From a virus, in the IMG/VR virus record IMGVR_UViG_3300005917_000020, positions 1 to 26,956 of that record: DNA of 26,956 nucleotides, one strand, 5' to 3'. The notes below the pieces were generated by a model that was not told where the DNA came from, did no database searches, and saw nothing but the letters and a program-made list of their open reading frames with translations. Below are positions 15,401 through 21,562 of this stretch, piece after piece. A program made the position numbers and the translations under genes. How positions within the stretch are numbered: position 1 is the first letter of the stretch; every line of letters begins with the position of its first letter.

Positions 15401-18400
15401 TAGAATCGTCACTGGGTAAGGTAGCTACCAAGACAGGTAAACCTTATATATTACCAAGTTTTACAGACGACCCGGACGAATCCTTTATAGATCTAGCACA
15501 GACGGAACTCAAGAAGCATGGGCTTAGCGATACAGACGATATATACGACCCTACAACAGGACGTAAGATACCTAAAGTATTTAACGGAGTTTCACACTTT
15601 TTTAAGTTACAGCATACCGCGGAAGCCAAGTCCGGAGGTAAGTCGTTCTCAGGATATACAATGGACGAACAGCCCTCTACAGGCGGTGGGAAGAGTAAGA
15701 GAATAGGTTGCTTTCCAGCAGGTCAAAAAATAAAAACTATTCATGGAGAAATACAAATAGGTAGATTAGTTGAAAAACGTTTTGCCGAGCAGGTCTGGAC
15801 ATTTGATGAAGATAAGGAGGAGTGGACATTTAAACCCATTACGGACTGGTTTACTTATCGAGCTAAAATAGAAGATATATTGTGTGTTGAAGTATCAGGT
15901 ATTCCCTGTGAGACAGGAGACAGAAAGATAAAGTATACCTCCTGTTTATATCCTACTAAAAATCATAAGGTATATACATTTGACGGATGTGAATTACTTG
16001 CCGGTGATTTAACAGTTGATGATAAACTTATTTCATGGGGGCCTCTGGTAACAAAAGATCAGCTGGATGTATTGTATGGAGGTATGTTGGGGGATTCCTA
16101 TTTTAATAGTGTTATCCAGATTATGCATTCTACAAAGCAAATAGAATACATGGATTTTAAGCAGAAGGTTCTGGCGGGGCTGATGGCTTATAGAAGTGAT
16201 TGTAAGCCTAGTTTTTTAAAAAGAACAGGTAAAAGTTATGGACGTGGATTAGTAACAATGCCTACTGCTTATGTAGTTGATCAGATGAAAGCAGTTTGTT
16301 TAAAAGACGGTAAAAAACATGTAACTGAAGAATGGCTGAGCCATGTGGATGAATTAGGTATCTGTATGTGGGTATTGGATGATGGATCTATTTCCAATCG
16401 TTCTAAAGTCAAGGGAGGGGTTGCTTTACAAGGTGCAATAGCTACCCATGGATTTACTTACGAAGAAGTTGTTCTTTTACATAGATGGCTGGGTAATAAA
16501 TTAAATATATCTTCTCTAAAAATATACAAAGCTTCAGGACGGGAAGAAGAGTGGTTTATTTATTTAACAGCAGAATCTTGTTGGATACTGATAGATATGT
16601 TAGCCAGAAATGTTCCTGCCTCTATTATTCCTAAAACAAAAAAGAAATTAAAAAAGCTGGTAGCTGAGAGACAACTGGTAAATCCTCCCCGTAAATTGGA
16701 TATTGTTAATAGAATGGGTAAAGTTCCGGTATCTATTAAAGATATTAGACCTTATAAACATGATAAACCGGGAATAGACGAAATTAATGTTTATGATTTT
16801 ACTGTTGATAAAACACATTCATATACTGCGGGAGGAGTTCTTGTTAGTAATAGCATGGAAATTGCAGCCCTTGTAAGCCACGGCGCTAAAGAGATAATGA
16901 AAGACGCCAAACTGATAAGAGGGTCTAAAAACGACGACTACTGGCGCGATCTTAAAATGGGTCGTACTCCTACGGTTCCCGACGAAAGCTTTATATACAA
17001 GAAGTTCCTTGCGATGATACAGGCTGCCGGAGTTAATATACATAAGGATAAGAACAAACTTAATATATTTGCGATGACGAATGAGAACGCCAAAGAACTT
17101 ACAGGAACCAGACAGATACAGACCGCAGATACATTCGATCCCAAACAGTTCAAGCCGGTTAAAGGCGGACTGTTCGACGAAACCTTAACAGGAGGAGCGG
17201 AAGGAAACAGATTCTCGTACATCAAACTAGACGAGCCTGTTCCAAATCCAGTGATGGAAGACTTCCTGAGGAGAATACTCAATCTCAAACAGAAGGAGTA
17301 TACAGATCTTCTAGCAGGACGTAAAGAGTATAAAGGAGTTAAAGGCGGGAAAGCTATGTATAAGATGCTTTCCGAAATAGATGTCGATCAGGAAACACGC
17401 AGCGCATTAAACGACGTCAAGACAGCATCAGCCTCCAGAAGAGACAACGCTGTTAAAAGACTCAGAGCTCTGCAGTCTATGAAAGAACATAAAGTCAGCC
17501 CGACCGAATTTATGCTGACCCGTGTTCCTGTACTGCCTCCTAAGTTCAGACCTATTGTTGTAACAGACGATATGAATATGTCTTCGGACTTCAATATTCT
17601 ATATAGAGAACTCCTGCACAGCAGAAACGATCTAAGAGATGCCAAGACTACTCTACCCGACGAATATCTTCCTGAAGTACGGGAACGGCTGTATAACAGC
17701 TTTAAAGCTATCTCAGGGTTGGGAGACCCCGATAGCGTCGAACTACAGGAGAAGCGTGTTGGAGGGCTTTTAAAGACTATCTTTGGAAAAGGAAGTCCGA
17801 AGCACGGGATGATGCAGCGTCGTATGGTAGGAGGGGCTGTTGACCTTTCCTCGAGAGCTGTAGTAACTCCTAATCCTTCTCTCAAATTAAATCAGGTTGG
17901 ATTGCCCGAGAACAGAGCATGGGAACTGTACGAGCCTTTCGTTATAAGACATATGGTGCGCGGGGGATACAAAGCGACAGAAGCCGCTAAATCTGTATCT
18001 GAAAGAAAAGGTGACGCTTTGGTCGCTCTGCGGGCTGTTATGGAGGAACGTCCTATTCTAATGAATAGAGCTCCGACAATGCACAAGTGGAGTATACTTG
18101 CGGCTAATCCTATTCTTACAAAGGGAGATACTCTACAAGTACCTCCGCATATAGTTAAAGGGTTTAACCTGGACTTCGACGGAGATACAATGACGATACA
18201 TGTGCCTTCCTCTGCTAAAGCAGTTGCGGAAGCTAGAGATAAAATGATGCCGGAAAAGATTCTGTTCGGAGCAAGAGATTTTAATCTGATGTATAAACCC
18301 GATCAGGAATATGTACAGGGAGCACATCTTGCCACAAAGACTCCTCTCAAAGGAACTCCGGTTGTTTTCGAAACAGAAGCCGATGCTGTCAAAGCATACA

Positions 18401-18456
18401 AGACAGGTAAAATAGATATAGATACACCTGTTAAGATCAGGAAACGAGGAGTATAA
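12460..18456 (+). CDS. rpoBC: RNA polymerase beta subunit fused to N-terminal beta', carrying two inteins
   Basis: 1998 residues as translated, 1479 after removal of two inteins. Beta landmarks in order: DDRDSMEFQRMYGPH (~310), the SPE/S-LRVGVDM motif (equivalent of bacterial TPEGPNIGL) split by intein 1, HEDAIVISES (E804, D805), and GDKLANFYGGKG (K933 and K941, the two active-site lysines). These are followed by LNPVGVISRTNSSQLIE and RIG/SMEIAAL (equivalent of RFGEMEVWAL) split by intein 2. Beta ends near residue ~1530 and beta' starts directly: FKPVKGGLFDE, PVLPPKFRPIV, DLSSRAVVTPNP, NRAPTMHKW and NLDFDGD with D1905, D1907 and D1909 as the catalytic magnesium ligands. The usual beta' N-terminal zinc finger is missing. 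The gene stops shortly after; the rest of beta' is at 22261. MNKTAE at residues 243-248 echoes the local tag. It makes RNA from phage promoters, perhaps from inside the virion. Confidence 0.95.
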   Translation: MPINPSTPPASTGMKFISDTLSKDKGVLTSFDDYDNRRQQIFDYSIDAVKQRFPLSNQRYTLELDNPSYKDTKRFSYKEQKEAILNNRSLTKKLQGNWTLRDNETGKVIDRTSKRTVLNVPYLTERGTFVRNGVEQSLINQFRLIPNVYSKVAGDGTYESHVNVRQGTGNSFKVSMNPKTAEFYIRSGGRKIKLYPVLQALGVQDSLLEDAWGPEILKRNRAGTTTQAVHSAIQTLIPKHMRMNKTAEVKMMGPEAGDIETLKQSFNAMELDPDATQTTLGAPHSNVGSGLFLDVTKKLLNISRGTAKSDDRDSMEFQRMYGPHNYFAERILKDPGNVLRNKLWKITNQGNLSSLQSGMLNKHVDSLFNTSGLSQMLEEINPLDALDQSYRVTRMGEGGISSLDAVPDEARAVQPTYRGYVDMVRSPECYDDKTEIKTSTGWKLFKDITMQDELACRIHDCVYYKTPEGLQSYDYDGLMIGCKKQVNFLVTPNHRMRVKTNGIGYVMTLAEDILGKGFNMEIDGGIIYILKNDTFEKEYKGVVYCATVQGGLVYVRRKGKAFWCGNSLRVGVDMKMAQGTQYGKDGKVYQKFLNTKTGKQEYVDSVTASRSIVAFPESFKYKGKFIPAMVKGEGIKYVPRTSVDYMINSGSDLFSTGANLVPMASGIKAMRLLMGSKMHNQALPLTNREAPLVRTRIGTKDIYDYISPHMGRITSEKDGIVKSISKDKITTQNDDGTTSSYDTYDNFPFSRKTSVRTIPFVKGAQRVKKGQAIAGSNFTDDKGTAALGLNLRVAYMPYKGAVHEDAIVISESAAKKLNSEHMYANKLREESGVEVLKDKYTAMFPGTFTAEQFKTIGKEGTVKPGTLVRQGDPLILSTKTRQPGPGTMGRRLTRDSSVKWEHEDPGVVTDVVKNKEGWKVYVRANATTKRGDKLANFYGGKGVVGDIIPDNKMIHDKDGKPYEIILNPVGVISRTNSSQLIESSLGKVATKTGKPYILPSFTDDPDESFIDLAQTELKKHGLSDTDDIYDPTTGRKIPKVFNGVSHFFKLQHTAEAKSGGKSFSGYTMDEQPSTGGGKSKRIGCFPAGQKIKTIHGEIQIGRLVEKRFAEQVWTFDEDKEEWTFKPITDWFTYRAKIEDILCVEVSGIPCETGDRKIKYTSCLYPTKNHKVYTFDGCELLAGDLTVDDKLISWGPLVTKDQLDVLYGGMLGDSYFNSVIQIMHSTKQIEYMDFKQKVLAGLMAYRSDCKPSFLKRTGKSYGRGLVTMPTAYVVDQMKAVCLKDGKKHVTEEWLSHVDELGICMWVLDDGSISNRSKVKGGVALQGAIATHGFTYEEVVLLHRWLGNKLNISSLKIYKASGREEEWFIYLTAESCWILIDMLARNVPASIIPKTKKKLKKLVAERQLVNPPRKLDIVNRMGKVPVSIKDIRPYKHDKPGIDEINVYDFTVDKTHSYTAGGVLVSNSMEIAALVSHGAKEIMKDAKLIRGSKNDDYWRDLKMGRTPTVPDESFIYKKFLAMIQAAGVNIHKDKNKLNIFAMTNENAKELTGTRQIQTADTFDPKQFKPVKGGLFDETLTGGAEGNRFSYIKLDEPVPNPVMEDFLRRILNLKQKEYTDLLAGRKEYKGVKGGKAMYKMLSEIDVDQETRSALNDVKTASASRRDNAVKRLRALQSMKEHKVSPTEFMLTRVPVLPPKFRPIVVTDDMNMSSDFNILYRELLHSRNDLRDAKTTLPDEYLPEVRERLYNSFKAISGLGDPDSVELQEKRVGGLLKTIFGKGSPKHGMMQRRMVGGAVDLSSRAVVTPNPSLKLNQVGLPENRAWELYEPFVIRHMVRGGYKATEAAKSVSERKGDALVALRAVMEERPILMNRAPTMHKWSILAANPILTKGDTLQVPPHIVKGFNLDFDGDTMTIHVPSSAKAVAEARDKMMPEKILFGARDFNLMYKPDQEYVQGAHLATKTPLKGTPVVFETEADAVKAYKTGKIDIDTPVKIRKRGV
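13744..14157 (+). other. Intein 1 (mini-intein, in the beta PEG motif)
   Basis: 138 residues (429-566). It starts with Cys1 (CYDDKTEIKT, block A). It has block B VTPNHRM with the expected Thr-x-x-His pattern. It ends in the block F/G segment VVYCATVQGGLVYVRRKGKA followed by FWCGN, with Ser as the +1 residue. This ending is typical of phage inteins. There is no homing endonuclease. The penultimate residue is Gly where His is usual. The flanks RSPE and SLRVGVDM rejoin to the conserved polymerase motif. Confidence 0.9.
15709..16851 (+). other. Intein 2 with LAGLIDADG-type endonuclease (in the beta GEME motif)
   Basis: 381 residues (1084-1464). Cys1 in CFPAGQKIKT, block B YPTKNHKVYT (81-90 of the intein), and a C-terminal VYDFTVDKTHSYTAGGVLVSN region before +1 Ser. 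Between them lie two degenerate LAGLIDADG motifs, LYGGMLGDSY (122-131) and ICMWVLDDGS (218-227), with acidic residues kept at the catalytic position, so the endonuclease may be active. The penultimate residue is Ser, not His. The reading is more A/T-rich, with more AAA and TTA codons, than the polymerase around it, which fits later acquisition. Confidence 0.92.
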
Positions 18457-19061
18457 TGAATAAACTAGCGTACTATCAGGGATATATAGAGAAGGAAGCT
18501 TTTAACTCGGCTCCATATAGTATGGGAACTACTTTTAAAAAGCTATATGATAAGTCTAAGTTAGTTGAAGGGGGCGTAGAGGAAGCTGTTAGGTTAGGTA
18601 CTGCTAATAGAGGGGTTGATTACGGAGTAAGTAAACCTACTACTAATGCAGCCTTCACAGCATACGATTTTGGAAAGCAAGTTTTTAAAGATCCTACAAA
18701 GGGCTGGAATAAAGATATATTAAAGAATATAAAACGCAACGCAGATAAAACTATGAAGGAATCTCTTAAACAGAGTACTCCCAGAAGAATGTGGGAAGGT
18801 TATTCAGACAATGCTAAACCAATAGTAGCTGCAGGAGTCACAGGGGCTCGAACATATAGTGCTCTACAGGATATAACAAAGAATTATCTGGATTATCAGA
18901 ATAAGACAGGAAGAGTAATGAATACAGGAGCCCCCATTAGCAAGCAGGAAGTTATAAATGCTAATCTTACCAGACGCGAGAATACAGCCCACAAAGCCCC
19001 TATAAGCAGACAAGCTGTTGTCAACGCTAACAAAGCACGGGCTGTTAGAAGAGGTGAATAA
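18456..19061 (+). CDS. Tagged protein with C-terminal API repeat
   Basis: 201 residues, ATG overlapping the polymerase stop (TAATG). It begins with the compact tag form MNKLAYYQGYIEKEAF, where KEA follows the GYI immediately. The middle is polar, Lys/Asn/Thr-rich and probably helical, without a clear membrane segment apart from a short Ala/Gly stretch (~128-136, PIVAAGVTGA). The C-terminus holds two copies of a ~10-residue phrase, APISKQEVINAN and APISRQAVVNAN, separated by about 14 residues. This may be a binding repeat. No family is recognised. It is the last gene before cargo island 2; its stop is 8 bases before the promoter/hairpin repeat. Direct linkage to the polymerase gene suggests co-production with it. 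Confidence 0.75.
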   Translation: MNKLAYYQGYIEKEAFNSAPYSMGTTFKKLYDKSKLVEGGVEEAVRLGTANRGVDYGVSKPTTNAAFTAYDFGKQVFKDPTKGWNKDILKNIKRNADKTMKESLKQSTPRRMWEGYSDNAKPIVAAGVTGARTYSALQDITKNYLDYQNKTGRVMNTGAPISKQEVINANLTRRENTAHKAPISRQAVVNANKARAVRRGE

Positions 19062-19069
19062 GTAACTCC

Positions 19070-19132
19070 TTAATTAATCTCCTTTTATTGGCATTATATA
19101 CTGTAAGTATATAACTACTAATTTAAAGGAGG
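19070..19132 (+). promoter_or_regulatory. Promoter/hairpin element, copy 2 (Shine-Dalgarno sequestering)
   Basis: Second copy of the element at 3087-3148. CTCCTTT (19079-19085) is complementary to AAAGGAG (19125-19131), the ribosome site of the next gene. TTGGCA, 16 bases and TATAAC have the same layout as in copy 1. Here the inner palindrome TATATACT-GTA-AGTATATA (19095-19113) is perfect. Both copies stand directly before a three-gene accessory unit ended by a terminator. Confidence 0.65.
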
Positions 19133-19135
19133 TAG

Positions 19136-19459
19136 ATGAGCACTCAAGTTGAAGGACACCATATTTTATTCGGTGCAAATAAAGCCCCTATTAAATATAA
19201 GGGTCAACTTAATAATAATGATGTAGCTTATGCGGGGACTGAGGGATATGATAGACACCGTGTATTTAAGATACGCAGTTTTAAAGGGGATAGGGGTTTA
19301 CTAGAGGAACAACCGCATTCCCGAGGACTTGTCTTAAATGATTGTATGATACTCTATTTCAAAGAAGGAATAGGGTGGTGTTATAGGAATGAAGATTTTA
19401 TAGTAGGTGGTTTTAAGTGGTTAAAAGGTACAAAACCAGTTAGAGTAAAAGGTATTTAA
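19136..19459 (+). CDS. Small protein sharing a domain with its neighbour, cargo island 2
   Basis: 107 residues; AAAGGAGG at the end of the promoter/hairpin repeat sets the start. It contains NKAPIKYKGQLNNNDVAY (~14-31) and, near the end, FKEGIGWCYRNE. The next gene has the same two anchors at its C-terminus (NKPIIYKGQLSKGDIVY and FNKKRGWVSV). The two therefore share a ~60-residue domain with a KYKGQL strand and a closing G-W turn, looking like a small beta barrel. No known family is recognised. There is no tag or membrane segment. It is the first gene of the unit and is probably expressed from the internal promoter. Confidence 0.7.
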   Translation: MSTQVEGHHILFGANKAPIKYKGQLNNNDVAYAGTEGYDRHRVFKIRSFKGDRGLLEEQPHSRGLVLNDCMILYFKEGIGWCYRNEDFIVGGFKWLKGTKPVRVKGI

Positions 19460-19471
19460 AGAGGGAGGATT

Positions 19472-19939
19472 ATGAGATTAGTAGGGGAGTATTGGGTAGA
19501 TAGTAATAACAATAGATGGATCGCAATTAAATATACGAAAGAGAACGCAATAGCTTATAGCAAGACTTTAATTAATTGCCATAATTGTGCCCACTGCAGT
19601 AGATGTACAAATTGTACGGATTGTCAGCAGTGTACGAATTGCATCGATTGTGTGAATTGCAGAGACTGCATGAATTGTTTAGATTGTGTGAATTGCACAC
19701 GCTGTAAGGACTGTAATGACTGTAATGATCTAACAGAAAAACTAAGAATTAAGATATTATGTTGTCCTTTAAATAAACCTATTATATATAAAGGACAGCT
19801 CAGTAAAGGGGATATAGTGTATTTATCTAAAAAGAGCTGTATTAGATACACTGTCGATAAGTCTTTAAAAGAAGTATCTTTTGAGGGAGTTAAGAAGAAG
19901 ATATGGTTTAATAAAAAGAGGGGCTGGGTATCGGTATGA
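19472..19939 (+). CDS. Cysteine-ladder protein (C-x-x repeated 17 times)
   Basis: 155 residues; AGAGGGAGGATT precedes the ATG. Residues 36-84 have cysteine at every third position without a break, 17 in all (C36, C39 ... C84), mostly as T/V/I-[ND]-C or [RK]-D-C units. The spacing could form a disulphide-stitched helix, a metal-binding rod (clustered CxxC as in zinc, copper or iron-sulphur binding), or a narrow beta-solenoid. A polar N-terminal ~30 residues (WVDSNNNRWIAIKY) and a C-terminal KPIIYKGQLSKGDIVY domain flank it, the latter shared with the preceding gene. In the phage context, metal sequestration or redox defence are possible; none is shown. It ends in TGA overlapping the next ATG. 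Confidence 0.75.
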   Translation: MRLVGEYWVDSNNNRWIAIKYTKENAIAYSKTLINCHNCAHCSRCTNCTDCQQCTNCIDCVNCRDCMNCLDCVNCTRCKDCNDCNDLTEKLRIKILCCPLNKPIIYKGQLSKGDIVYLSKKSCIRYTVDKSLKEVSFEGVKKKIWFNKKRGWVSV

Positions 19940-20172
19940 AAAGAAAAGAATTATTGAAAGAAGCACCAGCATTCTACAGACCAACAGAGATAATAAAAAT
20001 CTTTGTTGAGAAGTACGGGTACAATGGTTGCTCTGAGTTAGATACAAGCATTCTGGCTCAAAAGTTTTTATCTACGCGCGGTGGAGATGCGGTATGGGTG
20101 AAGATTCCAACAGAGGTGTTGGAATACGAGGAACCCACAATTTACTTAGGCAAGGATACCACAGAGCAGTAA
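19936..20172 (+). CDS. 78-residue protein, unknown function, cargo island 2
   Basis: The ATG lies in an ATGA overlap with the previous stop, so it is translated by coupling. The protein begins MKRKELLKEAPAFYRPTEI and reads as a small helical domain followed by a strand-rich half (DAVWVKIPTEVLEYEEPTIY). It has one Cys, no membrane segment and no tag; LLKEAPAF contains K-E-A by chance or as a remnant. I recognise no family. A terminator follows about 50 bases downstream, after a stretch that contains only a six-codon ATG-to-TAA run at 20198. Confidence 0.65.
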   Translation: MKRKELLKEAPAFYRPTEIIKIFVEKYGYNGCSELDTSILAQKFLSTRGGDAVWVKIPTEVLEYEEPTIYLGKDTTEQ

Positions 20173-20223
20173 CGTTTAAAAAACACAGGGGGATAATATG
20201 AGAATTAGATTACTATAAGAACT

Positions 20224-20249
20224 AAAAAGGGATTAACCTCCCTTTTTTT
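20224..20249 (+). terminator. Intrinsic terminator after cargo island 2
   Basis: AAAAAGGGA (20224-20232), loop TTAACC and TCCCTTTTT (20239-20247) form a perfect 9-bp stem running into seven Ts. It continues as TTTTAACT like the two terminators at island 1, and the loop TTAACC resembles the loop TTAACG at 4822. Confidence 0.82.
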
Positions 20250-20318
20250 AACTATATGATAAATAGTGGTAAAAAATAGTTTTATATTATATATTAAAAG
20301 ATAAAAGGAGATCTGGAA
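20250..20318 (+). promoter_or_regulatory. AT-rich leader with possible promoter before the Met/Pro/Gly-repeat gene
   Basis: This 69-base gap holds TATATTATAT (20283-20292), also seen at 4880-4889, and AAAAGGAGAT as ribosome site for the ATG at 20319. GATAAATA (20258-20265) differs by one base from the T4 late promoter core TATAAATA. Because transcription probably stops at the terminator just upstream, a promoter is expected here, but none is clear-cut. Confidence 0.35.
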
Positions 20319-21161
20319 ATGATTGATTTAAAATTACTTAGACAAGTAAAAGATTTGATGAACAAAGAAGCTGCTGTCCCTATGGGTCCGGCACCTGTAG
20401 CTCCTCCGATGGACCCGGCAATGATGGGCGGAGCACCAATGGACCCCTCTATGATGGGTGGAATGCCACCCCCAATGGGCGGAGCACCTCCAATGCCGAT
20501 GGACCCAGCTATGATGGGCGGAATGCCTCCTCCTATGGATCCTGCTATGATGGGCGGAGCACCTCCTATGGATCCTGCTATGATGGGTGGAATGCCCCCT
20601 CCTCCGATGGACCCAGCGATGATGGGTGGAATGCCTCCTATGGATCCTGCGATGATGGGCGCACCTCCTGTTGAAGAACCTGTAGGAACACCTCTTACCG
20701 AAGAACGTTTTTTGGAAATCCTTCCTAAAGCTATCGAAGAAATGGATAAGGAAAAATCCGGAGAGCCTACTAAAGCAGACTTAGAAGCCCGAGTGGATGA
20801 AGTTGAAAATCAGGTAATGGAAGTTATGGGGGCTGTTGGAATGGCTCCTCCTGTCGCTCCGGAAGATCTCGGAGTTGTAGAAGAAGATACAACATCTCCC
20901 CCTCTCGGAGAAGAAACCACAGAAGTTCCCGAAGAAATTCAAGATGGAATGACTCCTGAAGCATTAGAAGCAGCAGCTGAACCTCCGGAAGAAGATCCAG
21001 CAGCGATGGGTATGGGCGGAGCACAGCCCCCTATGCCTGGAATGCCTCCTCCTGGAATGCCTCCTCAAGGAATGCCTGGAATGCCTGTAATGGCTTCGAG
21101 TAGACAGCGTAAATCATCTGTTATGAAGATACAGGATCTTATTAAAAACCTCAGGAGCTAA
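20319..21161 (+). CDS. Met/Pro/Gly-repeat protein (MDPAMMGG repeats)
   Basis: 280 residues; AAAAGGAG upstream. A short basic N-terminal helix (LKLLRQVKDLMNKEA) carries the N-K-E-A core at ~15-18. Residues ~20-120 are low-complexity repeats built on MDPAMMGG, GMPPPM and GAPPM, about eight units. The middle (~125-170) is an acidic amphipathic helix region, followed by acidic Pro/Glu linkers. A second PGMPP-rich stretch (~227-260) precedes a basic C-terminal helix (SSRQRKSSVMKIQDLIKNL). The portal C-terminal linker has the same style of repeat, so the two may touch or derive from each other. Function unknown; a flexible virion linker or phase-separating scaffold is conceivable. The DNA is repetitive and prone to slippage. 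Confidence 0.75.
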   Translation: MIDLKLLRQVKDLMNKEAAVPMGPAPVAPPMDPAMMGGAPMDPSMMGGMPPPMGGAPPMPMDPAMMGGMPPPMDPAMMGGAPPMDPAMMGGMPPPPMDPAMMGGMPPMDPAMMGAPPVEEPVGTPLTEERFLEILPKAIEEMDKEKSGEPTKADLEARVDEVENQVMEVMGAVGMAPPVAPEDLGVVEEDTTSPPLGEETTEVPEEIQDGMTPEALEAAAEPPEEDPAAMGMGGAQPPMPGMPPPGMPPQGMPGMPVMASSRQRKSSVMKIQDLIKNLRS

Positions 21162-21162
21162 A

Positions 21163-21552
21163 ATGAATAAACTAGCATTTTATCAGGGATATATAGATAA
21201 GAATGCTACGGATGCATTAAAAAGTGCAATCAGTGGCAATCCTACAGAAGGTCAGACAGGGGCTGTTAATTACGGAGGAGCTATAGGATCTCCTTCCTCT
21301 ACAGAAAATATACCCCGGCAGATTGCTGACACTCAGAAACAGAAGGTGGAAGCTACATCTCCTTTAACGGTAGCTAAAAATACGCTTTCTCCTACAAAAA
21401 GCAAAATGTCTACCAGTATTCCGATACCTAAAAGAAAGGGACCCTCCATGTTCCAACAGTTTAATTATGCCGGAGGTAAACCGTCAAATAAGATACAGCC
21501 CATTCCACCTAATCCGTATCCACAGCAAAATCAATACGCTTCTAATAGGTAA
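21163..21552 (+). CDS. Tagged, probably disordered protein
   Basis: 129 residues; AGGAG in the final codons of the previous gene serves as ribosome site. The tag MNKLAFYQGYIDKNA is close to the one at 18456 in both protein and DNA, with KNA in place of KEA. The remainder is rich in Ser, Thr, Pro, Gln, Asn and Gly, has no hydrophobic core or cysteine, and ends in an Asn/Gln/Pro tail (PIPPNPYPQQNQYASNR). A tag attached to an almost structureless body is good evidence that the tag itself is the functional part. No known family is recognised. Confidence 0.7.
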   Translation: MNKLAFYQGYIDKNATDALKSAISGNPTEGQTGAVNYGGAIGSPSSTENIPRQIADTQKQKVEATSPLTVAKNTLSPTKSKMSTSIPIPKRKGPSMFQQFNYAGGKPSNKIQPIPPNPYPQQNQYASNR

Positions 21553-21562
21553 ATAATGTCGA

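Noticed and set aside
12460-18456. Introns or frameshifts as explanation of the polymerase insertions
   Set aside because: The frame is open throughout and the inserts show intein blocks A, B, F and G with Cys1 and Asn-Ser junctions, so they are protein-spliced elements.
19624-19851. Minus-strand frame opposite the cysteine ladder
   Set aside because: Gln/Ser-repeat product of the same DNA repeat read backwards, without start signal.
20198-20218. Six-codon ATG-to-TAA run with a good ribosome site
   Set aside because: Too short to support as a gene; a leader peptide is possible, but no regulated gene follows before the terminator.
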